Of a DNA stretch of 44,964 bases, positions 33,824 through 43,139 are shown in pieces. The notes under the pieces are model-generated. The model did not search any database, was not told where the DNA came from, and saw only the letters and a list, made by a program, of their open reading frames with translations. Within the stretch, counting starts at the first letter, position 1. Every line of letters begins with the position of its first letter. The position numbers and the translations under genes are program-made. Origin of the DNA: Pigoraptor vietnamica (lineage: Eukaryota; Opisthokonta; Filasterea); NCBI GenBank assembly GCA_943704525.1, contig CALSCQ010002546.1:1-44964 (forward strand), in the 5' to 3' direction.

Positions 33824-34644
33824 ATGTCGGGCACTGCAAGTATGTACTTCTGTAAATGCAAATGCAACTGCGCCGTGCGTGTGTGTGTGTGCATGCACTG
33901 ATCACGCCCACTCTCGCGACAGTGACGGACACGGCGCTCGGCCAGGCGGCGTGCTTTGTGCTCGTGGCGCTGCTGTGGGGCGGCACGAACCCGCTCATTC
34001 GCCGCGGGTCAAAGGGCATCGAGCACGTGAAGCGAGACACGCGCCTTGGCCAGGCCGCTGGGGAGCTCTGGTTCATGGTCTCGCGGTGGCAGGTGCGCAC
34101 GCAACTGGGCCTTGTGGAGCAAGTGAGGGTGCCGGCCGCTGTCAGTTGCTGACGTCCTCTCCGCGCAGTATCTCGTTCCGTTTGCTCTCAATCAGATGGG
34201 GTCGGTGGTGTCTCAGCAAGGCCGGTGCGTTCCCTCAACTGCAGTGGCGCTTCGCATGTTTTGCTCTTCCGTTCGCGCGTTCCCACTGTTACTGAGTCGG
34301 CTTTTTGGGCGCAATTTTTTGTTCATGCCTTCGCACAGATCTGAGCATTGCCGTGCCCACTGCGAACTCCCTCACATTCGTCTTCACGGAGCTCTCTGGG
34401 CGCGCTCTCGGCGAGCGTTCGGGCGGACCACGTGAGTGTCCCCTTTACCTTCGCAAGTGTGCATTCCGTTCACTGTGCGTGCACTTGACCGTCGCAAGCA
34501 TGCATAACTTACACAGTCACAGTCGGTGTTCACTTTTATCTTGGAAAGTGCATTACACTCACACACTCACTGCTTGCGACAGGCACGTGGGCGGGCATGG
34601 CGCTAGTGGTCCTTGGCACGGCCATGTGCGTGCTCTCAAAGTGA
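33824..34644 (+). CDS. TMEM234: TMEM234 homolog (small DMT-like membrane protein)
   Basis: Five exons (33824-33839, 33923-34092, 34169-34220, 34339-34431, 34583-34644) give about 130 aa. The match to animal TMEM234 is direct: LVALLWGGTNPLIRRGSKG, YLVPFALNQMGSVV, DLSIAVPTANSLTFVFTEL, GRALGE and a last helix WAGMALVVLGTAMCVLS. Four hydrophobic segments are expected. TMEM234 belongs to the small multidrug resistance-like branch of the DMT clan; in vertebrates it is linked to the kidney filtration barrier but its molecular role is unknown. The junction after exon 3 is uncertain: phase demands a GC donor (AAG|GCCGGT), and the second helix is about five residues shorter than in animals, so a micro-exon may be missed. 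Confidence 0.85.
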
Positions 34645-34801
34645 TTCGCCGTCGCCGTACACACATCGATGGAGGGGGCTAGCTGGCCGTGGATGCCGAC
34701 GCTTACGGCACGTCTCACTCGCCCTCGCCGCCGTAATTCGCCGGGCTCTTGTGCGATTCAGTTGAGCGCCCATACTTTTGCGGGGTTTGCGCGGGCTGTC
34801 G

Positions 34802-36740
34802 TCACTTCCACTTGTTGGTCGCGAGCGTCTCCTTCGGCCGCGCGTCCTTGGACACGGACGCGATAATGCCCACGATTTCCTTTGTGCGCGCGTTGTCGAC
34901 GCCAAAGTGCTGCTTGTAGATGAGGAAGGTCTGCGGGAGAGAGAGAAGGGGCGGTCAGAGCGGGATCACGTCCGGCAACGTGGGTTTGCGCCGATTAAAA
35001 GAAGCAGCTGCCGGCGTGCAATGGAGGGTGCGGCGATGACGGCGTGCACTCTGCGATTGCCCACCTTGTTGAAGTACTTTGCGGCATTGTCAATATCTCC
35101 CGTCGAGAGGTATATCGTCGCCATGAGCTTTCGCGTGTCGCCGAGCTGGATGCTGCGCGGGCCGCACGCGAGCGACTGCGACCGCCCGAGTCGCTTGAGG
35201 ACGCGGAGGGCTTCGTCTGGCTTCCCTTGCCGCGCCAACAGCCGTCCCCATTCCTCTCGCATCTCGAGCGAGCGGGGATCCTCCGCGCCGCACGCCCCTT
35301 CGAGCGCAAGCACGCACTCCGAGACGAGGGGCTCGGCCTCGTCGTCGTCCCCGGCGGCGACCAGTGCGAGGGCGGCTTGGCGGAGGGCGCGCGCCGTCTC
35401 TTTGCTGCGGGCGCCGTGGACAACCGCAAAGACCTCGTGCGCGTGGACGCTCCACTTGACGGCGTCGTCTGTGTTGCCGCGCTTTTGCTCCGCGTGAGAA
35501 CGAGAGTGAAGGAAAGGCTCGTATCTGCAAACACACCACGCATGCACATTCACACAGCGACGCGTGCACATAAAAAATCACCCCAAATTCTGCCGATCAG
35601 CACAAAGCGGATATCTGTCCAAGGTCGCGCGCAATGGCACCCATCAGCGCACTCTCGCTGCCCGCGCGCGAGTCAAGCATGTCGTGCGCCTGCGTGGCCA
35701 CGGGCGATAGCGTCAGAAACACCAACGCCGGATAAAGTACGCCCGTGCCCGCCATTCACATACATCTCTGCCGTGTCACATTGTCTTGACACTCGCGCAC
35801 ACAAGCAGTCATAAGCTAAACACGCTTTCCCACAGCCCCACCTTTCGAAGGAGTTCGCACGCGCGGTCCAGCCTTCCCTGTCGCATGGCCAATCGCCCCA
35901 TTTCGTGCACAACACGTGCCTCGAGCATCATCGGCGCGGCCGCTTCCGCCGCACCCGCCGTTCCGAGCGATTTTTCCGCCTTGTACAGGGCCTCTTCCGC
36001 GTCGGAAAACCTGCCACGCACACGTGCATGCGACGTCAGCGCCGCTTGTTTGCAAAGCAATGGACGCAATAAAGGCGCCACACTACCGACTATAAAGCGC
36101 CACCAGCGCACGCGATGCCCTCCACCCACTTGTCCAGATGCGACAGGCACGTGCCCATGACGCAGAATATCTCTGCAACCAGCGCAGCCGAAGCGCCCAC
36201 GCCACCCTCCGCCGCCGTGTGACGGTGCGCCTGCGGGGCCGACGACCACACGTCGCGCGCCTTCTGTGCGTGCGACAGTGCCTGTGCGTGCAGCGACTTG
36301 AGCTCCAGGTATGCGCGCGCGAGGTCCAAGTGGGCCCGCGCACACCGCCAGTGCATCTTCCCATAGATAATGCGGTTGAGGGAGAGCGCGACGGCGAGCG
36401 CGCGGATGGCGTCGTCGTGCCTGCGCGCGTTCACGTGCGCCTCAAACTCGGCCATCGCGCGCTCCAATTTGACCTCCGGCGGCAGCATGCTCAGGTCGAC
36501 TGGGCCTGTTACAATTGAGTCACAGGCCTCGCACGCACACTTCAGCGCACCCTCACGCAGCGTTGTTCGCCACTCACCTTCGTCCGGCTCACTTCCGAGC
36601 GAAGAGCGGTCGTCGCGGCTGTCCGCGTCGCGGTCGTCGTGACCCGACCCGTCGTCACTTCCGCCGTCGCTGCCGCTGTCGTGCGAATGGCTGGAGGACC
36701 CGCCATCTTCAAAAGCGCCCTCCTCATTGGACCCCTGCAT
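34802..36740 (-). CDS. TTC23: TTC23-like tetratricopeptide repeat protein
   Basis: Six minus-strand exons (36578-36740, 36112-36505, 35842-36010, 35604-35689, 35065-35524, 34802-34930) in matching phase give about 466 aa. After an acidic Ser/Asp-rich N-terminus, the block LNRIIYGKMHWRCARAHLDL-ARAYLELKSLHAQALSHAQKA is the hallmark of TTC23/TTC23L. TPR pairs follow to the end (AEEALYKAEKSLG; RLAMRQGRLDRACELLRK; ALRQAALALVAAGDDDEAEP; WGRLLARQGKPDEALRVLKR; ATIYLSTGDIDNAAKYFNK). TTC23 in vertebrates sits in the EvC zone of primary cilia with IQCE and the EVC proteins, so a ciliary-base scaffold is expected. The start at 36740 (MQGSNEEG) is the first in-frame Met of a phase-compatible exon; an upstream first exon is possible but did not fit in phase (an ATG at 36858, MDADIIVGEN, is out of frame). 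Confidence 0.78.
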
Positions 36741-37196
36741 GACAACGCCCCCGTCTGTGCGCAAAGTGACGCCGTCAGCAGACACACTCTGGAGGAAAGA
36801 ACGGCATCCCACGCAAGTACAGTTGCATGTTCTCACCGACAATGATGTCGGCGTCCATTTTCTACGCTGCGCGCCGTGTCGCCAATGTGTCCCTCTATGT
36901 CGATGGACGCAACAAAACGCAGGTCGTTTTGGGTCGCTTGAACGAAGGATCCGAGTTGAAGAAGTGGAGCAGAGCCACATTCCACTGCCGGCGTTTGAAT
37001 TTTCCGATTCCGACAACAGTCACGATCGTAATGTGAAATCATGTTACCACCTATATTTGACAGTGCACACACCGTGGGTAGCGCCCTGTGCCCGTGCCCT
37101 TGTTTTTGCAGTTGTGCGTGTGCGTGCGTGTGCGTGTGCGTGTGCGTGTCGGCATATAAGCTCCCGTACTTCTGTGTGTTGTGGTGTAAATGTTGT
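36741..37196. promoter_or_regulatory. Divergent intergenic region with TATA-like box
   Basis: This lies between the TTC23-like gene (-) and the 92-bp triplication before the amidohydrolase gene (+). A TATAAG element in CATATAAG (37153-37160) follows a GT-rich tract and could set the start of the amidohydrolase transcript about 30 bp on, ahead of all three repeat copies. Confidence 0.45.
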
Positions 37197-37446
37197 GTGA
37201 TATTACGACTTCCCCTTGAGTGTATGCGCCTGCACGCGGCCGTTGTCGCGGTCGTTCTCCTCTGTGTGTGTGTGTCTGAGCCGTTGCTGTGATATTACGA
37301 CTTCTCCTCCAGTGTATGCGCCTGCACGCGGCCGTTGTCGCGGTCGTTCTCCTCTGTATGTGTGTGTCTGAGCCGTTGCGGTGATATTACGACTTCTCCT
37401 CCAGTGTATGCGCCTGCACGCGGCCGTTGTCGTGGTCGTGCTCCTC
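37197..37446 (+). repeat. 92-bp triplication of promoter-proximal and start-codon sequence
   Basis: Tandem units at 37197-37288, 37289-37380 and 37381-about 37446 (last one partial) share GTGATATTACGACTTC and an ATG followed by the first 11 or so codons of a signal peptide. The ATGs are at 37224, 37316 and 37408, exactly 92 bp apart. In copies 1 and 2 the frame closes after 22 codons (MRLHAAVVAVVLLC...); only copy 3 runs on into the amidohydrolase-like protein. Copies 2 and 3 also have TTCTCCTCCAG just before the ATG, a good 3' splice site. Confidence 0.93.
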
Positions 37447-38909
37447 GGTGTCGCGCACGCCGCATCGGCAAGCGGCATGGCGTCGTCCTCTGCGTCGTCG
37501 GGCGCTGGTGCCAAGAAGAAGGGGACCAGCAAGGCCGGCGGCAAGTCATCCGCAAAGAGCAACGACGGCGCCCTGTGGCGCACGGTGGAGTTTGGGTCGC
37601 ACGGCTTTGTCGAATGGAGGCACGGTTCCCTGCCCATCGTGCTCTCTGCGCCCCACGGGGGTGCGCTGCGGCCGGATAACGTGGCCGATCGCAAGCACGG
37701 CGTGACCACAGAGGACATCAAGTCGCTGCATCTCGCGCTCGACATGGGCCGCGCGATGGCGGAGGCGCTGGGCGGGCGTGCGCCGCACATTGTGGCGTGT
37801 CACCTTCACCGGAGCAAGCTGGATGCCAACAGGGACGTCGAGAAGGCAGCGCAGGGAGATCCGCTAGCGACGGTGGCCCACAGCGAGTACCACGCGTTTG
37901 TGGAGCGCGCCATCGCCGAAGCGGTCGCCCAGTTTGGCTTCTGTCACGTGTTCGACATTCACGGCCACGGGCACCAGCGCGCCTGGATTGAGGTCGGCTT
38001 TGGACTGACGGCGACGGAGCTGCAGTTGGGCGACGGCGAGATGAATGCGCTCGCGAACAAGACGAGCATCAAGAAAATCGCGGAGAGGGTGGGTTGCTTG
38101 TTCGTGGCCGACACCTGCGACTCGTCGTATGCGCAATGTTCGCACGTCCACGTCCCATTCCTGCGAGTAACGCATTCCTCATTCGTGCGCACTTGCAGTC
38201 GTCCGTCGCGGCCGTGGTGCGTGGTAACATGAGCTTAGGGGCGCTGCTGCACCAGCACGGACACGAGGCCGTCCCAAGCCCCGCGGTGCCGCACCCGGGT
38301 GGCGAGCACTACTTCAACGGCGGATACACCGTGGTCACGCACGGCGGCCGTCGGAAGGACGGAAAGAACGTCGACGCGACGCAGTTGGAGCACCCGCTGT
38401 GCCTGCGTCGAACGAAGGAGGCGCGCGTCGCATACGCCAAGTGCTTTGCCGCCGCGTGCGTCGAGTGGGTGCGCGCGTGGTACGGCTTTGATCTTGCGTC
38501 TTTTCGCGCCCCTCAGACACCACTCACGCGTTGTGGGGGGTGCAAGCGCGATGTTGGCGTGCAGGTCGTGCCGCCAGCGCCCGTCGCTCGCCCCGCGGCC
38601 CAACCGCACGCGCCGTCTGCGCCGCCCCTCCCGTCCCAGTACGCACCGGCGCCAGTCACGTGCCCGGCCAACTTTCCGGCCATGTTCCAAGCGCAGTGTC
38701 ACGTGCAACAGCCGTATGCTGTGGCCGCGCCGCAGTGCTGCGCTGCGAATGTGCCGCCTTCCTACGACGCCGTTATGAACGGCGCGGGTTACGCGGCGCC
38801 TCCTTCCGGCCCCTATGCCCCTGGACCCTCGTCATCGTACCCGGTGTACGCGCCCCCGCAATCGACCGCTCCCTACCCCGCCAATCCAACGGGCAGTGCC
38901 AAGCGCTGA
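37408..38909 (+). CDS. Secreted N-formylglutamate amidohydrolase-like protein with Pro/Tyr/Cys-rich tail
   Basis: Two exons (37408-38088, 38199-38909) joined in phase 0 encode about 463 aa. A signal peptide (MRLHAAVVVVVLLGVAHA) precedes a Lys/Ser/Gly linker. The catalytic core has family signatures in order: LPIVLSAPHGGALRPDN, ACHLHRSKLDANRDVEKAA, HSEYHAFVERAI, and FDIHGHGHQRAWIEVGFGL, with His and Asp/Glu likely binding metal; a terminal core block reads FNGGYTVVTHGG. Bacterial members hydrolyse N-formyl-L-glutamate in histidine degradation. The eukaryotic secreted form may act on another N-acyl amino acid, so substrate is open. The last 120 residues are Pro/Ala/Tyr-rich with Cys motifs (CGGCKRDVG, APQCCAANVPPSYDAV), resembling an annexin/PPxY-type low-complexity tail rather than catalytic sequence. 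The start is the third of three tandemly repeated ATGs. Confidence 0.82.
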
Positions 38910-39402
38910 AGCACACCCGGATGCGAGTGTGCGTTCGTGTGTGTCCGTTGTGCCGCAAACATCGCTTACTTTTTCCAATTGTGGTGCTGTGCGCCACTGC
39001 CATTCGCTTACGTGTCTCATCGTCCTGTGTCCCCGCCTGGCGCGGGTGTCGCCTGAATACATGCAATGCGGATCAACTGAGCTTGTGTGTCAATGTTCTA
39101 AATGTGTTTGGCTAAGAGGCCATTTGTGTAGTAGACTGGGAAACTTCTTCTTCTTTTGCTTCGCTGGCGGCAGTGCGCCAATTTCATTTACACTTTTTTT
39201 GTTGCTTTTCCCATTATTTTTTCTCCCCCACCCAGGTGGGCGCGCGGGACAACCCGGCGCCCCCCCTCGGCTCACGGACCAGCCGTAATAGAGCAAGCGA
39301 GGTGGGAAGGAGAGGCTGCACATAGGGCGACGCCAGGCGCGGCCGCGGCGTACGCAAACGTCAGAAAGACAAACGCGCGCGCGCGAAAAAAACGCAGGGC
39401 GG
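38910..39402. other. Intergenic, convergent 3' ends
   Basis: 493 bp lie between two convergent stop codons. A T-rich stretch at about 39136-39230 is the only notable feature. No exon was recognised. Confidence 0.5.
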
Positions 39403-40515
39403 TTAGAACCCCGGCACAACGCCGTCAGCTCCGCCGTGCACCATCTCCCGCGTCATCGACACGGGGGTGCGCTCGGGCACCATGCAGAGCCACGACGCGT
39501 CGGCCGCGGGCGCGGCGCCCGCCGTCAGCGAGCCCGTCACCGGGTACTTGCGCTCGGCGGCGATGTCAGGATACGAGTACGTGGGCCAGCTTGCGTCAAA
39601 GGCACCCACGGCGCCGTCGGGGACGTGCGAGGCGATCGCGTCGTCCGAGACGAGAGGGGCAAAGCCGCCGTCCTCGAGCTTGACCAACGGCTGGTCGCCG
39701 CCGAGCGAGTCCATCTGGTTGAAGAACTGGAGCATCGTGAAGGGCGTCATCGCCGACGCCGTGGGAAGCGCAGAGATCGGTCCCACGCCGTACGACGGCG
39801 CCGTGTACGACGCAGCCGGCAGCGCAGCGGGCACCGCGTACTCGAGCTTGACGGGCTGCGCGGGCACCGTGAGGGGCGCAATGGCGGGCTTAGTCTTCCT
39901 CCGCGACGCGAGGGCCTTGGGCGCCGGCGCCGGCGCTGCCGCCTTCTTGGCAGGCGTAGGGGCGGGCGCCTGCATCATCGCCTCCATGTGCTTGTCGTCG
40001 TCGCTCGTGTGCTCCGACATGTCCTCCGAGCCGTCAGCCGTGCGCATGCGGCGCTTCGTGCGCCACCAGTACGACGAGAGGCGGAAGCCGGCCTTGCGAC
40101 GGGCCTGGCTGCACCCGTGCTCGCGCTTCCACCGCTTAATCTCGGCCTTCTGCTTCTTGAGGTCCAGCGAGCGCCGCTTGGGATCAAACCGGTTCACCTC
40201 GAGCATGAGCGCGAGGTACTGCGTCGGGCGCAGGCGAATGGCCTTCTTCTGGTCCTCGTCGACCTCGGTGCGCGAGTACTCCTCGTTGATCATGGCGCGG
40301 AGCTCGTCCAAAAACGGGCCGATGTCCCGCTCCTCCGATGGAAGAAAGCGCTCGCACACCTCCTCAATCGTCTCCTTCGCGAGGCGTTTCGAGAGCGCCC
40401 GCACCTTCTGCTTCTCGATTTCGCGGGGAATGCGCCGCGCGCGAATCATGCTCGTTATCTCGGCCTCGTACTTGCGAGCCGACGCAGAGCCGCCCCGCGA
40501 ATTTGTGGGGGCCAT
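39403..40515 (-). CDS. Single-exon basic/acidic protein of unknown family, possible transcription regulator
   Basis: An uninterrupted minus-strand frame of about 370 codons starts at 40515. I do not recognise the family. The first 170 residues are charged and helical (KYEAEITSMIRARRIPREIE; KAIRLRPTQYLALMLEVNRF), followed by a strongly basic patch (WKREHGCSQARRKAGFRLSS, YWWRTKRRMR) that looks like a nuclear or nucleic-acid binding segment. An acidic Ser/Asp/His stretch (DGSEDMSEHTSDDDKH) follows, then an Ala/Pro-rich half with scattered aromatics, the composition of an activation domain. It is the only clearly intronless gene among about fifteen, and GC-rich codon use along its whole length supports it as coding. 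Intronless state and TATA-rich promoter fit a regulated gene or a retrocopy, but this is inference. Confidence 0.72.
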   Translation of the reverse strand: MAPTNSRGGSASARKYEAEITSMIRARRIPREIEKQKVRALSKRLAKETIEEVCERFLPSEERDIGPFLDELRAMINEEYSRTEVDEDQKKAIRLRPTQYLALMLEVNRFDPKRRSLDLKKQKAEIKRWKREHGCSQARRKAGFRLSSYWWRTKRRMRTADGSEDMSEHTSDDDKHMEAMMQAPAPTPAKKAAAPAPAPKALASRRKTKPAIAPLTVPAQPVKLEYAVPAALPAASYTAPSYGVGPISALPTASAMTPFTMLQFFNQMDSLGGDQPLVKLEDGGFAPLVSDDAIASHVPDGAVGAFDASWPTYSYPDIAAERKYPVTGSLTAGAAPAADASWLCMVPERTPVSMTREMVHGGADGVVPGF

Positions 40516-40561
40516 CTCGAAGGTTGTGAGCGCGCCGCTCGCGCGCTTTCGGAGAGTGGCA

Positions 40562-40584
40562 GATATATATATATATATATATAT
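40562..40584 (-). promoter_or_regulatory. (AT)n TATA tract upstream of the intronless gene
   Basis: Twenty-three bases of alternating A and T, 47-69 bp before the start codon of the minus-strand gene, stand where a TATA box would be. Being self-complementary it reads as TATATA on either strand. Confidence 0.55.
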
Positions 40585-42479
40585 GCGCCGAAAACCTCGC
40601 GCCGGTCCGATAAATGCGGTTAACGCGCTAGACGAAGTTATCCGAACGAACGAAAAAAGTTGGTCAAGTTGCCGAAGCAAAGCGACCGAAGCAAAGCGAC
40701 CTTTTCAACGCTCAGGGCGCGTGTCGCAATGGACGCCGCAGATGGCGAAGGTGTCTGTGTTGCGTTCGCTGTGGGTTCGCGACTTGTCTTGCGGTTTCAC
40801 GTCGGGTGTGAACGAGTTCCTTTGCCGCCGCGACACACAAATTCCTCAAAGTTGCGAGATGTCATGCCGTGAAGGACACGCGGACGCCCATTTTATTCGA
40901 TTGCGCGAGTGAGTGCCGTCCCGTGGGGTCGGAAGCCGTGTGTGAGAGAGAGAGAGAGAAGCGACCACTGAGAGAGAGGTTGTGTGCCTGCGTGCGTGAG
41001 CGTGCAACGTGTCACACGTCTCTCTCCCACTCGCCGTCGTCTCACTGCTTCCCGAACCCGCGAGAAGGCGTGTAACGCGTAATAAATGCGATTTCCATAC
41101 AACTTTCATAGTGAAATAATTCTGTCCGGGCCGATCACGCTGCCCCCATCCATATATGGTCATGCCACGTCATTGTTAATTTCGCGCGGGTTGCGCAATA
41201 GTCGGCCCATAGTCACTGGGCCAGGTGGGAGCAAGGGGCATCCCCGCTATACATAGCCCTCATAGTACAGTAATTATTATCATACAGTCATACACTGACT
41301 AATGGAATTGCCCCCCATACAAATCGAGTCAATGGCCAGCCAATCGCAGTGCGCCAATCGGCCGTCTTGCGATGAACGGCCAATCGCAAAAGCGATGCGT
41401 CATGATCTCTATAAATAGACATGTCGTTTGAAGCGCGCGATTTTTTCCAAAATTGGATGTGGTTGGGTGACATGTAGATGTCCATTTCCCTAATTTGGTG
41501 TGTTAATTTTCTATTTTAGGATCGAACTGCACACGCAGGTTACAAAAATAGTGCAGGGGTAACGTGCGTCCTCCCTCTTCACTCTTCTCCGCTGTGGCAC
41601 AACGCCGGGTAAGCCCTGCCGCTATTCGTTGTTTTGTCTGCGGTTTTCAGTGGTGGCCCTCCCACGCACCGTAACGGCCGCCTCGGGTAACTTTGTTGGA
41701 CAGAGACTTGACGAAGTACACGCATGCACACACACGCACAGACACAGACACACACACGCACACATGCACACACTGCAGTTGGAGGGCCGCGACCGCCGGA
41801 CCGGCGGCCGGTACAGTCGCCGGACCGGAGTCAGAACTGGCCGCCGGTAGTTTAGCTCGAAAGCTGACGTTGGCGGTTTCCGGACCCGTTATTGTCTATC
41901 GACCGACCGATGAATGAACGATTGACGGTGCGCACTGCTCGCAGTCACGTCGTGATTGGCTCGGAGCAGACCGGCACCGGCTTCACAGTCAGGCCGACTG
42001 TCGGCGCACTGGCTCACTGACCCGTGCGCGAGTGTGCAGCTCCTTCTCCGGCGTCCTCAGCCGCCCCCCGCAGTTCTCTTTCTTCGCTGCGTCCGTCACA
42101 ACAACGTCTCCTCCATCTTAGTTTCGCAGTTGGCCCCGGCCTCGCCACCAGCCTCACCAAGCGTCGCGCTGTCGTCACACCGCCGGGATCATCGCCGCTC
42201 GTCCTCCTTCGTCGTCAATTACCTGTGTGAGCGCAAAACTCCAGTGAGCGAGCTTTACTGCAATTGACGGCGTATGGACCATCAGTGCAATGCGCACTGT
42301 TAGTGTGTCAGTCGCCGTGCGACTGGCAACGCCGGCTGCATCACACCTGTCCAGCCGTTTTCTTCGTGTTCGAAGCCACGGTACAAGTCTTTGACGCCAT
42401 TCTCAACGATAGCATGATCCCAACGGCTTGAGTCAAAGCAGCAAAACACAAACAACCGCAGGAAAGCACAGCCACTCGC
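40585..42479. other. Long intergenic stretch without a recognised protein gene
   Basis: About 1.9 kb. It holds a CArG box (CCATATATGG, 41150-41159), a promoter-like cluster (three CCAAT boxes and a TATA box, 41340-41418), a CA microsatellite (about 41728-41774) and a CpG-rich GCCGG stretch (41786-41850). Several 3' splice-site-like motifs (for example before 41519) suggest spliced transcripts, but no open frame resembles a family. Confidence 0.5.
41340..41418 (+). promoter_or_regulatory. Orphan promoter: three CCAAT boxes and TATA/MEF2-type box
   Basis: CCAAT occurs at 41340-41344, 41354-41358 and 41380-41384, each followed by CG; CTATAAATAG follows at 41409-41418. Spacing suits a plus-strand core promoter, yet no protein gene starts downstream. 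Open frames after the expected start site are shorter than 20 codons. Confidence 0.5.
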
Positions 42480-42638
42480 CTTCGGCGTCCCCGTGAAGCC
42501 GTCCAGCAGCACTTTCTTGTCCGCGGGCGTTTCATCGCAGCACCAGTGGAGGTTCCTAAGGCGGTCCGTCAGCGCAATTTCGCGCTTGACCTCCACAGTG
42601 TACGACAGATCTTCAAACGAAATGGTCACCGGCGCCAC
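42480..42638 (-). pseudogene. ABCG-type transporter fragment (first part of nucleotide-binding domain only)
   Basis: A 53-codon minus-strand stretch reads VTISFEDLSYTVEVKREI, then KKVLLDGFTGTPK, the start of an ABCG/WBC half-transporter nucleotide-binding domain just before Walker A. It ends at an AAG|GCGAGT GC-type donor, the same hexamer used in two other genes here. No Walker A, signature motif or Walker B can be found in the 1.9 kb that follows on this strand, and no in-frame ATG precedes it before a stop. Most simply it is a relic or the isolated edge of a rearranged gene; an intact gene with a very long intron is unlikely because the intronless gene lies next on the same strand. Confidence 0.6.
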
Positions 42639-42639
42639 A

Positions 42640-43139
42640 CTTGGAGAAGAGACGGACGAGACGCGCTTCCCGTGCGGGCGTGCGGCGTCTGCTATGGCTG
42701 CCTGTGCGCCCGAGTGTGCGTGGACGACGCGAAATGCTCACTCAACCAAAACAGGCAACTGGTCGGCCATTTATTCCTTTGAGCGACGGTCGGGCGGCGC
42801 GACCAGCGAGGGACAGTCAAACTACCATTAGACGGCGAAGGCGAACCTGGGCACGCCTAAGCGAGCAGCGCGCGCACGCACGCTAATGTCTCTGCAGCAG
42901 AGCCGCGCTTCTCGGAACGCCGCAAAGGGTTAGATGGTCACAGAGATGCCGAACAAAAAGCAGCACGTCGACCCACCGAGTGAATGAGGCTATGAAGCAC
43001 GAGGCCATTGTCGCGCGCAAAAGCCCACGCAAGGTTATCGAGCGCGGCAGTGGACGCCCATGAAGATATAGAGCTCGACAAGCCCGAGTCATTGACTCCT
43101 CCCGCCGCTGCCTTCGCCTTACCCTTCGAACGACCGCCC
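42640..43139. other. Intergenic, no recognised gene
   Basis: About 500 bp lie between the ABCG fragment and the 3' end of the last gene. Nothing identifiable was seen beyond continuing open codons upstream of the ABCG fragment to about 42737. Confidence 0.4.

Noticed and set aside
41421-41477. 18-codon open frame right after the TATA box at 41409
   Set aside because: Its ATG lies only three bases after the TATA box, before any expected transcription start.
3900-41780. Strand-biased orientation of GT versus CA repeats in introns
   Set aside because: Both orientations occur relative to transcription (GT on the sense strand in PDE intron 5, CA in PDE intron 10, CA on the sense strand in SIAE), so there is no consistent bias.
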